A stretch of 64,000 bases of DNA, taken from assembly GCA_041686935.1 (NCBI GenBank), contig JAWLCW010000001.1:124001-188000 (forward strand), given 5' to 3'. Every line of letters begins with the position of its first letter. Position 1 is the stretch's first letter. The notes under the pieces are model-generated. The model saw only the letters and a program-made list of their open reading frames with translations, ran no database searches and had not been told where the DNA came from. A program made the position numbers and the translations under genes. This stretch comes from Mariniphaga sp041686935 (lineage in GTDB: Bacteria; Bacteroidota; Bacteroidia; Bacteroidales; Prolixibacteraceae). Of the stretch, positions 29,101 through 36,841 are shown piece by piece.

Positions 29101-32100
29101 TATCGAACAAACCGATGAATATACACTTTCCCTGTGTTTTACAGCCTATGTGCCTGAACCGGGTGAACCGGGTGTTCCAGGCGCTCCCGGCGGCTGGGGA
29201 GAAGATGGCTCTCCGGGTGGACCGGGCGGACCGGCTGCTCCCGGAATTCCTGCCGGTCCGGGTGGCGAAGGTGGTGAAGGTGGCCCGGGTGGAGGCAGTA
29301 AAGGTCCGAATGGCCCTTCAGGCGATTGCCACGAAACAGGTGATTGTGACCCTGATCCGGATCCCGACCCAGATCCAGATCCTGACCCGGATCCAGATCC
29401 AGATCCCGACCCGGACCCTGATCCTAAACCGGGAAATGACCAGTGTACTATACCTGGAACACCACCAGGCACTCCATGCCATACCGATCCGAACGATCCA
29501 ACTTTACCACCGGGTGGTGGTGGAGGCGGCGGCGGCGGTGGCGGCGGTTCCGGTGGTGGCGGCGCCCCTGCTCCCACAGGATGTACGCCAAATGATGGAC
29601 AGGGTGGTGCGTTGAGTTGGTATCAAACTGACAGTAAATACTGTAGCCCTGTATTTACAGCTTTGAGTTGTGGGGTTGCCTTGGTTGGATGCGGTATAGG
29701 AATAACCAGTTGCGCTACTGTCGTGCTTTGTGGCATTGGAGGAGCTGCCTGTGGTTTTGGTTTGTCATCTTGTATTAACTCTGTGGCAGGTTTAATTAAG
29801 GATCCCCTTGCTTCCAGTGCAATTTGTGGGAGTGGGAACATTTTAGGTTTAATTGGTGAATATGCTGATCCCTCAAAATTGAATCTTGCCCTTATTGGAG
29901 TTGACCTGGCGTTGTGTTTTGGCGAGCAAATTGTTTGCAAACCAGTAGTTGGTTCCTGCGACCCCAATGAAATTATGGGACCCGAAGGTTTTGGAGATGA
30001 AAAATTTGTTGCCAAAGATGCAACATTGCCCTATACCATATTTTTCGAAAACGATCCCGTATTTGCAACTGCTCCGGCTCAACGTGTGGTGGTCAGACAA
30101 CAACTGGATTCAAATTTTGATCCGGCAACTTTCAGATTGAGCGGGTTTGGATTCAGAAACCTTGTATTTGATGTTCCATCGGGTCTTACAAATTACACTG
30201 CGCGATTGAATACTGCTGATGAAATTGGAGTGGATGTGAATGTTACCTTCGGACTCGATGTAACAACCAATGAACTTTTCTGGGCGATACAGTCGGTTGA
30301 TCCGGCTACCGGATTACCACCCATGGATGCGATGGCCGGGTTTTTACCTGTAAACGATTCCACCTCTGTAGGCGAAGGATTTGTTTCCTACTCCATAAAA
30401 GCGGCTCAGGAAACGGTTACCGGCGACGAACTCCGTGCAAGTGCAAACATTTTCTTCGATACCAACGCACCCATTCCCACCAATGAAGTGGTGAATACCA
30501 TCGATGCGTTTGCACCAACTCCTCAGGAGCTGACGGACATTTCCATTCAATACGACTCGCTTATCAGCTTTGCCGTTTTCGGGCAGGATGATCCCGGTGG
30601 CAGCGGTATAAAGGATTTTGAGGTGTGGGTTTCGGAAGATGGAGGCGAATACCGCTTGGTTAGTACTGATAATCAAGTAGGTGAAACTTTCACCTTCCAG
30701 GGTGCTCCCGGTAAAAACTATTGTCTGGTACCGGCATTGAGAGACAATGTTAATAACCGAACCCTGCTAAGTGATTACGAGCCGGTTTGTTTTACCACTC
30801 CGGAAGTTGAAGCCCGGCTGTCAGGTTTTTACAGTCTGCAAACTGAAGTCAGCGGACAGGGAACTATTCAAATATTGCCTGATGCTGTTGCATTCAGCGA
30901 AGGCCAGGTAGTAACTGTAAAAGCAATTCCTGCAAGTGGCTGGGGGTTTGAAAGCTGGGAAGGCGATTTAACCGGGAGTGATGCTGAAGTAATTTTGGTT
31001 ATGGATGGGAATAAATCCATCAGGGCAAATTTTGTTGCCAATGATGTTGAAACCGGAACTTTTACCCTGCAATTCAATCCGGGTTGGAACCTTTTCTCCA
31101 CGCCTTTAAATCCGGTTTCTACTGATTTTCTGGAGTTGTTCGAGCCTCTAACCGGCAACGGTTCTTTGGTAAAAATTCAGGATGAGCAAGGGAAAGCCAT
31201 GGAAAACTGGGGACAATTTGGTGGAGGCTGGAGAAATAATATTGGACAGATTAATCCGACAGAGGGGTACAAATTGAGAGCGACAGCCGAAAGTGAACTT
31301 GAAATCTCCGGTTCTCCTGTTGATTATCCGTTCTCTATACCGCTAAGCACAGGTTGGAATATCATTGGTCATCCGCATTTAGCCTCAATTGATGCAATGG
31401 AAATTGTGAATTCTTTGATTAACGACGGAACTTTGGTAAAAATTCAGGATGAAAAAGGAAATGCGATTGAAGACTGGGGAGATTTCGGAGGCTGGAAAAA
31501 TAATGTCGGGAATTTTGAACCCGGTAAAGGGTACAAGGTGAGAGTTAATGCGAATACTGCGGTAACGGTTAACAGCAGCTATCCCAAATCAATGGTGCTG
31601 CGTAGTGTTAAACCGGCTACCCGGCATTTTGTACCCGGTTTTGTTGGGAATGGTTCAGACCACATGAATATCAATATTGCCGGGTTGCCCGAAAATTTAA
31701 TTCATTGGGGCGATGAACTGGCTGTATTTGATGGTGAAATCTGCGTGGGAGCAATTACCATAACAGATCACCACCTTGTTGGACAAAAGGTATCCATTGC
31801 CGCTTCTTCTGCCGATGAATATGGTTCACCGGGTTTTATCCAGGGCAATGTATTTACATTGAAACTATGGAGTTCTATGGAAAATCAGGAATATATTCTT
31901 GAACCTGAAATTCTGAAAGGAAGTGCCACATTCGTAAAATATGAATCCACATTCCTGAGTCTGGAAAAATACGCCATAACCACTTTGGATGAATTTGAAT
32001 CTGATGGCGAAACAATCAACAGTTATCCCAATCCATTCAGTCACGAGGTTGCCATTGAAATAAATCTGAAAAAATCTGCAGAAGTGAAGGTGGAAGTTTT

Positions 32101-32284
32101 TAACCAGTTGGGACAAAAAATTAAAACACTGGTTGAACGGGCTGATTTGCCAGGAGGCACAACCCGCTTAATTTGGGATGGCAGAAATGAAAACCAGCAA
32201 AAAGTGAATCCCGGGATGTATCATTTGCAGATTATTATTGACGGGAAATACCATTACAAAAAAGTTGTTTACACCAACCATTAA
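20102..32284 (+). CDS. Giant T9SS surface protein with Fn3-like, CARDB and sorting domains
   Basis: 4060 residues from the ATG at 20102, which gives a signal peptide (MKNFYFLVISVLFQLNIFG); an in-frame TTG at 20048 gives none. Residues about 20-1100 are alternating Fn3-like units, several nearly identical at DNA level. Ig/PKD-like units follow, then about eight CARDB-type domains (PADLxVxxxxxPxxxxxG) across about 1100-2500. Around 3020-3160 lie Gly/Pro-rich tracts and a (DP)n run, followed by a Cys-rich hydrophobic stretch (3180-3280) and an SCDPNEIMGPEGFGD module. Near 3580 there is an InlB-B-like repeat, then two WNLFSTPLN-type repeats. The last 85 residues are a T9SS CTD (YPNPFSHEVAIEI, GMYHLQIII). 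Likely an adhesin or gliding-type surface protein. Confidence 0.92.
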   Translation: MKNFYFLVISVLFQLNIFGSFVFAQAPTVPATNMNFSNVDGDRFYVSYTRGDGSRRIIVASENPVTAIPVDGADYLASDFGLGNEIAPGQFVVYNGTAAGTWLYGFNHSTTYYLRIYEFNGSNFSTQYLKSEYLEGSVTTLFAPASQASGLTFSNITGWGMTVNWTNGTGNGRVLIGRAGGPVTIEPQDLVNYGGGTTTFSNGTNLGDGNYVQFSGSGSGTNISGLTANQTYHFAIFEYNGSSGKVYLRPGSTGSQKTTTYPTVAASGFSVSNSNVDGDRLYYSFTSGNGARRIVVAKKESPVTFKPTDGETYPGSTTFGSGDEVTQDEFVIYEGTGNGSWVYGLEPATTYHFAVFEYNGTGTETFYLINPYLAGERATLVPPTVQAGNLTFSNVTGNSMTVNWTAGNGSGRVLVGKAGSPVDVSPNDFINYGGGTGSFTNGSNLGNGNYVQYSGTGTSTTITGLSPNTTYYFEIFEYTGSGSGRQYLRPGTAGSQATVSAPTLAATNFSVSNSNVDGDRLYYSFTSGNGARRIVVAKKESPVTFKPTNGETFSGSITFGSGDEVAQGEFVVYEGTGNGSWVYGLEPATTYHFAVFEYNGTGPETFYLINPYLAGERATLFPPTVQAGNLTFTNVTGNSMTVNWTGGNGSGRVLVGKAGSPVDTIPNDFSNYGGGTGSFTNGSNLGNGNYVQYSGGGTSTTITGLSPNTTYYFEIFEYTGSGSGRQYLRPGTAASQATVSAPTLASTNFSVNNGNVDGDRFYYSFTSGNGARRIVVAKKESPVTFKPTDGETYSGSTTFGSGNEVAQNEFVIYEGTSNGSWLFGLEPATTYHFAVFEYNGTGTETFFLTDLFLAANQPTLAHPTVQSNNAFTSSRSNTSINISWTRGNGSNRLLVGRKDGPVNVEPQDFSNHSSSATYGLRGIGTGNYVLYSGTGNNLNVTNLEPGTNYYFALFEFNGSSAKLYLRPGYHFALETFGERPLVQVSNAQFSNIGFTSFDVGFTKGDGTRRLVLAREGSPVIGGPADYTSYDASSVFGQGDEIGTGNFVVFNDIGENFTFTGLESGKTYYFAFFEYTVSEQGELYKSPSYTSSQTTNSLVDLSVTGILTPENGCNLSAAETVSVEISNLSSTSSPGFDVAYVLNDEEPVVEPITGNNSIAGNGKLVYTFNQKADLSAKGIYTLKAYVINENDTDRSNDTLNVNVEHFVDELTSVSTNVTVCAGESVLLQASGGVSYQWSNGSTQNVIQVNPLVTTTYNVLITTEQGCQVEKAVQVSVFEPGIVPVITAQPADDACTGGMILSTQMNSPVKWVKNVDGEFINLEESLTLQVIESGRYIASYTNENGCDVQSLPFLYEPLVAPEIEVSGYATICSGESTILSVTGGNNILWSTGEAGESIVVSPDSDTKFWVEGLLENGCAFSDTVEITVIPALPPAPVSQMTPVNSSVNVPQPVNLSWQPGGNSVASDVYVWEAGTDKPEFPVVSDFQGISHRLNFTEPGKTYNWQVVSKNSCLETEGPVYTFTAAGIPDLTIVSYSTPESVLAGNSITVTWEVKNIGNGSTNNIRWKDYIYLSADLDLRKADDILLGSFDNPSSLMPGESYTVTKELKIPLTLSGVYYLFISTDNDDGYCRIENGVCANERRAHSQSVQESDEQNNQVHPTISILVPPAADLITNSVGVIVDAFSGDSIPVNYEVLNQGEISARGMFWRFRNELGLYSVSSGSGGGVSGSSSSAASSVTTPPVTDPCGLQYFWRDAIYISSEPEFSIHSAIKLREYSVYLSTFNEETSCHTDSDLPVGETYSQLKKVKIPDQIFGTYYIYVVTNLYGLFEDDYSNNVYRSDPIEVRLTPPADLAVTEFQTPAEALAGKKINVSWTVQNQGANPPNRDRWTDEIFLSESSEFNKKNAISLLKKSYITPSFSFNGYFQKDSLKQGESYTVNEEVTIPERIQGDYYLFVLADTDERVFEYQTRENNLKISNQPVSILYSDRADLAPIAISFPDTIYRDETFPMSWTIINQGEIKAAGYSDQLYWSTRPVWTNGQMRSLGTALQRDSLAPGQATEKSKFVKLPVATPDSIWFYVNTDYSDKVFETDETNNRFGTFASAAILTREVEQEIKDIDLLVEQFSPVTTNMGSGDVIDISVTVKNAGQSNLDKGFTSRIYLSQDSVLTENDFYLDQINQNKLAAGSSFSVNKKIKIPDDISGEYFLYLWVDYNQRIVEDINKENNISLQKIQITATPSPDLVISEIYAPAELWRGQDFFLKYAIENTGDGPTRNDWYDGFFVNTSPVQEKGQSIGFKKRTGVLQPGESISDSVKVTLPSNISGNYYLIAKADRNNTIFEGNEGGELNNEQAQIILINIPEPADLTVSAVSVQDSLYLGDSGEATLQITNMGTNPANGNLHNGFYLSADQQFSGTDDFLVASQQTFANLQPGQSLYVDLLGPVTSVNPGNYYGIGRTNILASIGEVNYNNNSTTSDEQIKVKVRMLELDVTETVNFWDGKWLYYKVNVAENMDLLIDITSTRTIGSNDIFVSFGKVPTPNDYEFTGLYKNRTNQRVLIPETKSGNYYILIKSEITAHQHIDILAKTLPFSILSSNPENVGNGFVTTTITGAGFRNGMEVSLYKNGSKVISAGNVTLENSMNATVAWNLTEVEFGSYDLLLKNPDEAIVTLENGLTVEASTGYSALTYDILAPDVVRAGKSAFFNIVFKNEGNVDVPALKSEIIFLEETEIFEIKTQGKMRKNSTIDPLGRTSDLADYFLSSGFKVIPLHARDIRPGEELSASLLLGNFSGNTFPLKVQSMGVSPALLVLNFLKTIESTRQLALATPEMFYEDRELVEDRIGFRMAMLENYIDYGLILAKDTVGVNLNCINCSLYLDEGDFNPEGEVIGTTFLDEATFGSGGEYNWQINKYAGDAGYDPGWDLIKVNGSLNITATPEAPFGIKISSLDYNNFPSYLGGWYPAVDKCWPIVVASGGITGFDPDKFDLDLGGFLSYNYTYGGTFSIEQTDEYTLSLCFTAYVPEPGEPGVPGAPGGWGEDGSPGGPGGPAAPGIPAGPGGEGGEGGPGGGSKGPNGPSGDCHETGDCDPDPDPDPDPDPDPDPDPDPDPDPDPKPGNDQCTIPGTPPGTPCHTDPNDPTLPPGGGGGGGGGGGGSGGGGAPAPTGCTPNDGQGGALSWYQTDSKYCSPVFTALSCGVALVGCGIGITSCATVVLCGIGGAACGFGLSSCINSVAGLIKDPLASSAICGSGNILGLIGEYADPSKLNLALIGVDLALCFGEQIVCKPVVGSCDPNEIMGPEGFGDEKFVAKDATLPYTIFFENDPVFATAPAQRVVVRQQLDSNFDPATFRLSGFGFRNLVFDVPSGLTNYTARLNTADEIGVDVNVTFGLDVTTNELFWAIQSVDPATGLPPMDAMAGFLPVNDSTSVGEGFVSYSIKAAQETVTGDELRASANIFFDTNAPIPTNEVVNTIDAFAPTPQELTDISIQYDSLISFAVFGQDDPGGSGIKDFEVWVSEDGGEYRLVSTDNQVGETFTFQGAPGKNYCLVPALRDNVNNRTLLSDYEPVCFTTPEVEARLSGFYSLQTEVSGQGTIQILPDAVAFSEGQVVTVKAIPASGWGFESWEGDLTGSDAEVILVMDGNKSIRANFVANDVETGTFTLQFNPGWNLFSTPLNPVSTDFLELFEPLTGNGSLVKIQDEQGKAMENWGQFGGGWRNNIGQINPTEGYKLRATAESELEISGSPVDYPFSIPLSTGWNIIGHPHLASIDAMEIVNSLINDGTLVKIQDEKGNAIEDWGDFGGWKNNVGNFEPGKGYKVRVNANTAVTVNSSYPKSMVLRSVKPATRHFVPGFVGNGSDHMNINIAGLPENLIHWGDELAVFDGEICVGAITITDHHLVGQKVSIAASSADEYGSPGFIQGNVFTLKLWSSMENQEYILEPEILKGSATFVKYESTFLSLEKYAITTLDEFESDGETINSYPNPFSHEVAIEINLKKSAEVKVEVFNQLGQKIKTLVERADLPGGTTRLIWDGRNENQQKVNPGMYHLQIIIDGKYHYKKVVYTNH
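20880..23040 (+). repeat. About three tandem 720-bp repeats inside the giant gene
   Basis: Sequence near 20907, 21627 and 22347 recurs at exactly 720-bp spacing (240 residues, two Fn3-like units), with stretches of over 90 identical bases between the first two copies. Each copy encodes VDGDRLYYSFTSGNGARR or a close variant. A more diverged unit precedes the array. Confidence 0.92.
29160..29580 (+). repeat. Low-complexity linkers: Gly/Pro-rich, (Asp-Pro)n and poly-Gly
   Basis: Three linkers follow one another within the giant gene: a collagen-like G-P-G region (29160-29320), about 14 Asp-Pro dipeptides (29345-29425), and a poly-Gly tract (29512-29570). They separate the adhesin part from the C-terminal module and probably act as flexible or extended spacers. 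Confidence 0.9.
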
Positions 32285-32827
32285 ATATTCCCGAAAAACA
32301 GTTGAAAAAAAACGAATGGTTATGGCAACTTAAAAGATAAGGTATTGATGTCTGTTTCTGGTATGAACCAATTTGCCGGCACGATGGAATTTACAAATAT
32401 TCGACTAGATGGATTCCGAAAAACCATCGGGTTGATGGACTATTGTGTTGTACGAATTTTTGGCTGATCTAACCGGCATGTCATCCATTTAATCATTTAC
32501 AACTCAACGAACCAAGCCAGGTGATGAACCCTGATTCAGTGCATGTCCCCAAAATGGAAGTTAGTGTAATTCCTGCCGGTTTAGTCCATGTTCATGAGCA
32601 GATGTCGGGTTAATCGGCGGAGGTGAAATCCAGTGAAAGCAATGCCAGCATAAAATGGAAAAAGGGCATGAGCAAAATTTCAATATAAATGAAAAAAAAA
32701 CGGACAATAGTGATAAATTAATTGAAAATAAATTCGTAATTTTCATTCATTAAAAGATAAAAATATATTAAAGTATTTTTATGTTTTAACAAACAAATAA
32801 ATTTAATAATTAAAATTTTGATGTCTT
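32285..32827. other. 543-bp gap without recognised gene
   Basis: I find no ORF with believable composition; a 39-codon ORF at 32348 and a 29-codon ORF near 32522 have no recognised relatives. The last 130 bases are very AT-rich and probably hold the promoter of the lipoprotein gene at 32828, though no exact TAnnTTTG box was found. Confidence 0.6.
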
Positions 32828-33655
32828 ATGAAACAGTTAAATTACACTTTGGTTTCGATGTTGCTCGTCGTCACCCTCTTTTTCTTTCAATCTTGCCAGA
32901 AGGATGGACTGTCTGAGGTTCAGGATGAAATTGCAACAATGGATGCAGAATTGAAAAAAGCAGATGGAACTCGTACATTTTACGGATCTACTGTTAAAAT
33001 TGGAAATGGCGTAGCCCGCGCCTATGTAAAAGAAAACCGTGAAGGTGAACCAATTGAAGTTGGTTTAAATCTTTCAGCTAAAGCTTTGGAGAATTTACCA
33101 CACGGACATGCCGATTTTGTTTTACCTTTTCACCCCAATAAAGGAAAAAGGTTTTACGATCATGTTTTGCTTGGCTGGGCACCCGATGGTCATGAACCTG
33201 AAGGTGTTTACACCATACCTCATTTCGATGTTCACTTTTACATTACCTCTGTTGAAGATCGGGAAGCCATAGTAGGTCAGCTTGAACCTGATGTAATGCC
33301 TGCACCGGATTATATTCCAATGGATTACATTATGCTGCCGGGCATTGTACCGCAAATGGGCGCGCACTGGGCTGATGCAACAGCGCCAGAATTGCCATGG
33401 AATGGAGGAGCTCTGTTCACCCACACTTTTATATGGGGTTCATACAACGGAGAATTCACTTTTTTGGAACCTATGATAACCCGGGATTTTCTGTTAGGTT
33501 TGACAGGTGGGCCTGATGTAACAGCAGTGGTAAAACAACCTGCAGCCTGGCAGCGCGATGGTTGGTATCCTTCTCATTACCGGATGGAATGGACCAACCG
33601 TCCGGAGCAATACACCATAGCTCTGACCGGACTGGAATGGAAGGAAGGCCAGTAG
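32828..33655 (+). CDS. TTHB210-like (DUF5602) lipoprotein
   Basis: 275 residues with an SPII signal and lipobox FFQSC (Cys23). The mature protein has NLSAKALENLPHG, HADFVLPFHP, PHFDVHFYIT and MGAHWAD. This His-rich order recalls the TTHB210-like/DUF5602 family of small beta-barrel proteins, whose histidines could bind a metal. The family assignment is from memory of these motifs. It is flanked by a 543-bp gap upstream and a strong terminator downstream, so it is a single-gene unit. Confidence 0.75.
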   Translation: MKQLNYTLVSMLLVVTLFFFQSCQKDGLSEVQDEIATMDAELKKADGTRTFYGSTVKIGNGVARAYVKENREGEPIEVGLNLSAKALENLPHGHADFVLPFHPNKGKRFYDHVLLGWAPDGHEPEGVYTIPHFDVHFYITSVEDREAIVGQLEPDVMPAPDYIPMDYIMLPGIVPQMGAHWADATAPELPWNGGALFTHTFIWGSYNGEFTFLEPMITRDFLLGLTGGPDVTAVVKQPAAWQRDGWYPSHYRMEWTNRPEQYTIALTGLEWKEGQ

Positions 33656-33686
33656 TAAAAGGAAATCGCCACTGAATTGAAAAACT

Positions 33687-33728
33687 AAAAGGCTTGCTGA
33701 AAGATGAACTTCGGCAAGCCTTTTTTTT
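33687..33728. terminator. Bidirectional terminator between lipoprotein and GH2 genes
   Basis: AAAAGGCTTGC (33687-33697) pairs with GCAAGCC plus T-run (33714-33728). Eight T follow on the plus strand and a T-rich TTTTAGTTTTT on the minus strand. It can end both convergent transcripts. Confidence 0.9.
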
Positions 33729-33753
33729 AAGTTCTATAATTTTCATGTGGGAT

Positions 33754-36558
33754 TTACTCTCCCCTGAAATCAAACCATAATTTTATGGGATAAACTTCGT
33801 CTCCGGAATGATTCCCGTAATGTCCTTTTCCGCTCTTTGGTCCCAGTGCTGCGGGTTGTTTGAATTTGGTGCCTATGGCCGGAATTTCATACAAAAACGA
33901 CAGGTCGCCGTCTGGAAATGGTGGATGAGTACCGCCTGCTACATGCTCCGGTTTTAAAGGTGTAAAGAGCTGAAAAAATAAGTTCGGTGTTTCGGAAATC
34001 ACTGTAAAATCTGATTCGGTGGTTTCCAGTGTGGCCCAGTACAAATTTCCGTGGTATCCCTTAAATTCGGGATATACTAAATTGTTAAAGGTTTCACCGG
34101 TTACGGTGTTGTTGTAAGCCTTTTCCCAAACTCCGAAATTGCTGCCCTTTAGCCGGTTTTTCCATACCCTGTAAGGTCCGCGACCCATCCATTTTATGCC
34201 GGTGCATTTTTCTTCAGGAAAAGTGAATGAGATACCAATAAAATCAACTTCTCTAAACCATTTGTGCAGCGGACTGGCCTCCAGTTTTAATAAACCGTTT
34301 TTGTGCAGGGTCCATGCTATTTTTTCCGGGTAATTGTCGGTTGAAATTTCAAAAGTGAAATTTCCATCAACATCTTTTTGCCATAGTGTTCCGGTAATTT
34401 TCGATTCCACACCCGCCGGCACCGGGCCTCCGCTAAACGACACTTCGCCGTTTCTATTTGTTACCGAAAGCAGTGTTCCGTCATCTTTTGAAAATGAAAT
34501 TTCAAGTCCGTTTACAGAGGCTGTAATTTCGTTTGCATTTTCTTTAATGCTGATTTCATTTTCTTCTCCGGCAATGGTTTCTATGATTTGATCTGCTTTT
34601 TCCCAGGTTTGCAGCACCGGCCAGCTCCAGGAATACAATTCGTTTCCATGCGGGTCGGTGGCGGTAAAAATAAAAATATCGGCCTGGTCAAGCGATTCGC
34701 CGAATTCGATTTCCACCAGCGATGTTTCGCCTGGTAGTGCATCCGGCCCCGGGAAGGTTGCACTGCCGGTAATTTCTTCGTCTGCCGGGTTGAGGCCGGT
34801 TTTAACCGCCTGCCAGCCGAACGAGCAATCGGCCAGACTGGTATAAGCAAATTTATTTTCCAGGTACAGTTTGCCGTTCCAGTTTTGGTTGATGGTAACC
34901 GGTTTTATCTGCACCGGGGACCAGATTTCTTTTACGGTGTAAAAACTGCCTTCTTTCTCGCGATGCGGACCAAGAATTCCGTCGGGCGCATGGTTTCCGT
35001 CGGCATCAAAAACCGTTCCGTCCAAATCAGTGCGTAACACGGCTTCGTCGGCCAGAACCCACAAGAATCCACCGGCATGAAGTGGTGAGGTTTCGTAGTT
35101 CCGCCAGTAATCTTCCAGTCCGGCGCCATGGCCTCCATCGTACAGACCGTGAAGGAGTTCAAGTGCCATAAACGGGTCGTTTCCGTTTCCGTATCTTCCA
35201 ATTGCATAATCAAATGCGGGGTAATGGTGTGTATCCGCGCCATTTCGAAGCAGCCACGGATAAAGCACCGGCCGTTTCTGAATGTCAAACACATGAAAAT
35301 TCTTTTCATTGTAAAAATTCCAGCCACCTTCGTTGCCGTGGTTCCAGATGACCGCACTTGGGTGATTTTCGTCTTTCAGAATGGTTTCTTTCACCAGCTT
35401 TGGACCAACAATAGTGTCGTAGCCATCCTGCCAGCCGGTTACCTCATTCAGCACAAAAAGGCCCAGTGAATCACATAGTTCCAGGAAACGTTTGTCGGGT
35501 ACATAATGCGAGCACCGGACGGCATTCATGTTCATTTCCTTCATTAGCCTGATGTCGGTAAAGTGATTTTCTTCGCTAAGCGCCCGGCCGGTTTCGGGCC
35601 AGAACGAATGGCGGTTCACTCCTTTAAAAACCACTTTCTCGCCGTTCACATAAAAGCCGTCGTGTTTGCGAAGTTCCACGGTCCGGAAACCAATACGTTC
35701 AGATACCTCGTGCAAAACCACATCTTCTTTTTTCAGGCTGATTTTCATATTGTACAAATGCGGCCATTCGGGATTCCATGCGTTAATGTTTTCAAATTCT
35801 CCGGAAATCATTTTTTCGGTTGTCCCCTTTTGAATTTTGTGCTGAACCAACCCGGGTATTTTGTTTCCTTTCAAATCGAACAATTCCACGGAAACGGAGT
35901 AGTCCGATTTGGATTCATTCAGCTCTATCAATGTTTCAAATGACCCGTCTGCTCTGGCATTTATGGCTGATCGAGAAAGATGGGTTTCCGGCAAAACTTC
36001 CAGAAATACCGGACGAAAAATGCCGCCAAAAATCCAGAAATCGGCCTGACGTTCGGCACGGTTTACCGATTCGTTGGCAGAATGTTTGGCTACATCTACC
36101 TCGAGCAGGTTGGTGCGCCCGTACCGCAGCAATTTACTGATGTCGTATTTAAACCGGTAAAAACCGCCCTGATGCATTTCGCCGGCTGATTTTCCATTGA
36201 TTTTTACCTGGGTATCGGTCATTGAGCCGTCGAAAACAATGTTTACCGTTTTGCCCCTCCAATCGCGCGGAACTTCAAATTCGTACCTGTACAAACCGTG
36301 TTCTTTTCCCAGCTTTTTGTTTTCATTTCGCCAGTCGTGGCCATAATTGTAGGTTCCGAAACCCTGCAATTCCCAGTTCGAAGGTACCGGAATGGTAGTC
36401 CACTCGCCACTGTTTCGGCCGTCGGTACAGTAAAATTCCCAGTCCACCGTATTAACTGCATCGGTACCCGACAGATAAACGATTTGGGTTTGCTGGGAAA
36501 AGGCATTGGTATTTAACAGAAAAGAAAGCGATAATACTAATTGAAAAATTTGTTTCAT
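33754..36558 (-). CDS. Glycoside hydrolase family 2, beta-galactosidase-like
   Basis: 934 residues with a cleavable signal peptide (MKQIFQLVLSLSFLLNTNAFS). The order is a sugar-binding domain with IPVPSNWELQGFGTYNY, an Ig-like domain, a TIM barrel (FKGVNRHSFWPETGR), and the C-terminal sandwich domains of large beta-galactosidases (GIKWMGRGPYRVWKNR). Glu410 in HGNEGGW is the expected acid/base and Glu467 in MALELLHG the likely nucleophile. It probably removes terminal beta-linked sugars from a glycan that the neighbouring sulfatases desulfate. It is last in the minus-strand cluster. Confidence 0.9.
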   Translation of the reverse strand: MKQIFQLVLSLSFLLNTNAFSQQTQIVYLSGTDAVNTVDWEFYCTDGRNSGEWTTIPVPSNWELQGFGTYNYGHDWRNENKKLGKEHGLYRYEFEVPRDWRGKTVNIVFDGSMTDTQVKINGKSAGEMHQGGFYRFKYDISKLLRYGRTNLLEVDVAKHSANESVNRAERQADFWIFGGIFRPVFLEVLPETHLSRSAINARADGSFETLIELNESKSDYSVSVELFDLKGNKIPGLVQHKIQKGTTEKMISGEFENINAWNPEWPHLYNMKISLKKEDVVLHEVSERIGFRTVELRKHDGFYVNGEKVVFKGVNRHSFWPETGRALSEENHFTDIRLMKEMNMNAVRCSHYVPDKRFLELCDSLGLFVLNEVTGWQDGYDTIVGPKLVKETILKDENHPSAVIWNHGNEGGWNFYNEKNFHVFDIQKRPVLYPWLLRNGADTHHYPAFDYAIGRYGNGNDPFMALELLHGLYDGGHGAGLEDYWRNYETSPLHAGGFLWVLADEAVLRTDLDGTVFDADGNHAPDGILGPHREKEGSFYTVKEIWSPVQIKPVTINQNWNGKLYLENKFAYTSLADCSFGWQAVKTGLNPADEEITGSATFPGPDALPGETSLVEIEFGESLDQADIFIFTATDPHGNELYSWSWPVLQTWEKADQIIETIAGEENEISIKENANEITASVNGLEISFSKDDGTLLSVTNRNGEVSFSGGPVPAGVESKITGTLWQKDVDGNFTFEISTDNYPEKIAWTLHKNGLLKLEASPLHKWFREVDFIGISFTFPEEKCTGIKWMGRGPYRVWKNRLKGSNFGVWEKAYNNTVTGETFNNLVYPEFKGYHGNLYWATLETTESDFTVISETPNLFFQLFTPLKPEHVAGGTHPPFPDGDLSFLYEIPAIGTKFKQPAALGPKSGKGHYGNHSGDEVYPIKLWFDFRGE

Positions 36559-36742
36559 TTTTAAAGACTTTTAATTCAAAGTTGAAGCTAATGTTCTGAT
36601 ATTTTCATCAAAAATAAAATTTTTATAAGAATGCTTTATAAGAATTTGATTCAAAGTTTGTTGGTGTTTGCAAATTCGGATAATAATTCCGGATTTGTAA
36701 AAAAACATTATTATTCTCCCGGAAGGAAAACGTGCAAAACCG

Positions 36743-36825
36743 AAGGATTCCATCTTTAGCTCTGAACAAAGGCAGTAACTGTTTAAATAAATAGTAGCCC
36801 GGTTAAAGTAAAAGATGGAATCCTT
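36743..36825. repeat. Perfect 15-bp inverted repeat in GH2-sulfatase gap
   Basis: AAGGATTCCATCTTT (36743-36757) and its exact reverse complement (36811-36825) flank 53 bases in the 283-bp space between the sulfatase stop and the GH2 start. It could be a long-loop hairpin in the transcript, a regulatory site, or a small mobile-element relic. Confidence 0.85.
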
Positions 36826-36841
36826 AGAGCACTTGTTACTG

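Noticed and set aside
29345..29425. Short-period GATCC-rich repeats as a CRISPR or satellite
   Set aside because: The 6-base period encodes Asp-Pro dipeptides in frame in the giant protein, so it is a coding low-complexity tract.
29001..29615. 204-residue plus-strand ORF and the 143-residue Pro/Gly-rich minus-strand ORF at 29146
   Set aside because: Both are shadows of the Gly/Pro/(DP)n coding region of the giant gene, with biased composition and no independent signals.
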